DNA from: Mariniflexile maritimum
Lineage (GTDB): Bacteria > Bacteroidota > Bacteroidia > Flavobacteriales > Flavobacteriaceae
Assembly (NCBI RefSeq): GCF_009746565.1
Contig: NZ_WRPN01000001.1
Location: 434,001-498,000, forward strand
Direction: 5' to 3'
DNA length: 64,000 nt
Both the position numbers and the translations under genes were made by a program. Position 1 is the stretch's first letter, and each line of letters starts with the position of its first letter. Shown piece by piece: positions 63,902 to 64,000 of this stretch. The notes beneath the pieces were generated by a model. That model did no database searches. It was not told the origin of the DNA and saw only the letters and a list, made by a program, of their open reading frames with translations.

Positions 63902-64000
63902 ATGCTGCAAATATTCACTAAAAAACATTTCTTAAAAGATTTATTGGAAGGTTTTGTTGATATTCACAATCACATCCTACCGGGCATTGATGATGGCGCA
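63902..64000 (+). CDS. CpsB/CapC-type PHP phosphatase, N-terminal fragment (cut by window edge)
   Basis: The ATG at 63902 opens a frame to the right edge (33 codons). It contains LLEGFVDIHNHILPGIDDGA, the metal-binding HxH start of the PHP-domain tyrosine phosphatases that regulate capsule synthesis by dephosphorylating BY-kinases. Only the first motif is visible, so the call is limited. With the sugar transferase and CapD-like genes nearby, it suggests a polysaccharide locus continuing rightwards. Confidence 0.8.
   Translation, partial: MLQIFTKKHFLKDLLEGFVDIHNHILPGIDDGA

Overview
The window is a chromosomal segment from a member of the Bacteroidota, almost certainly a marine-type Flavobacteriaceae. 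The evidence is AT-rich coding DNA, promoters of the Bacteroidota -33/-7 type (TTTG...TAnnTTTG), weak Shine-Dalgarno sequences with several TTG starts, a fused lpxC/fabZ gene, a PorX-type PglZ response regulator (type IX secretion regulation), and the bifunctional hisB and hisIE genes. No rRNA, tRNA, CRISPR array, prophage or insertion sequence was seen. It is mostly core metabolism, with small accessory genes and short dispersed repeats between genes.

Layout. 1-1.35 kb: tandem patatin-like phospholipases. 1.35-9.5 kb: a small membrane-anchored protein, an AsmA-like protein, a UvrD/PcrA helicase, a secreted protein with three glycogen-binding-like repeats paired with a retropepsin-like protein, a lipoprotein esterase and a Sua5/YciO protein. 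9.6-17.3 kb: OmpA lipoprotein, GT2 glycosyltransferase, a restriction-type N-terminal-domain protein, holA, a beta-propeller lipoprotein, a YfcC-type transporter, ung, and two candidate small ORFs. 17.3-21.9 kb: an EF-G paralogue with altered G motifs, then a DedA-like, DUF3817 and MscS cluster. 21.9-26.9 kb: leuCDAB on the minus strand. 27-32.2 kb: thioesterase, a frameshifted DUF72 gene, small conserved genes and a TruA-like pseudouridine synthase. 32.2-40.2 kb: a complete minus-strand his operon in the order hisG-D-C-B-H-(four-helix-bundle gene)-A-F-IE. 40.3-44.2 kb: prohibitin-like, universal stress and VWA proteins. 44.4-52.5 kb: fabG, sucD, a second lpxD, efp, lpxA, lpxC/fabZ, lpxD and an HD phosphohydrolase. 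52.6-58 kb: porX, tsaE, a candidate 46-residue secreted peptide overlapping a membrane protein gene, and a TonB-receptor-like outer-membrane protein. 58-64 kb: alanine dehydrogenase, a DUF4258 protein, sugar transferase and CapD-like dehydratase, proline dehydrogenase, aroB, and the start of a CpsB-like phosphatase gene.

The most informative regulatory element lies upstream of hisG. An 18-codon leader peptide with four consecutive His codons is followed by a 13-bp terminator hairpin. The 3' arm of that hairpin shares an identical 8-mer with the end of the leader peptide, which gives a compact two-state histidine attenuator. The his operon also contains short direct and inverted repeats at gene borders. 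Two of these repeats supply the last codons and stop of hisH and hisC, and an inserted four-helix-bundle gene lies between repeat copies. The lipid A genes (lpxD, lpxC/fabZ, lpxA, lpxD2) together with efp and sucD form a second long colinear block. The sugar transferase, CapD-like and CpsB-like genes at the right edge suggest the beginning of a surface-polysaccharide locus.

Gene calls rest on reading motifs and context by eye. No database search was run. Start positions, promoters and the smallest ORFs are the least certain parts.
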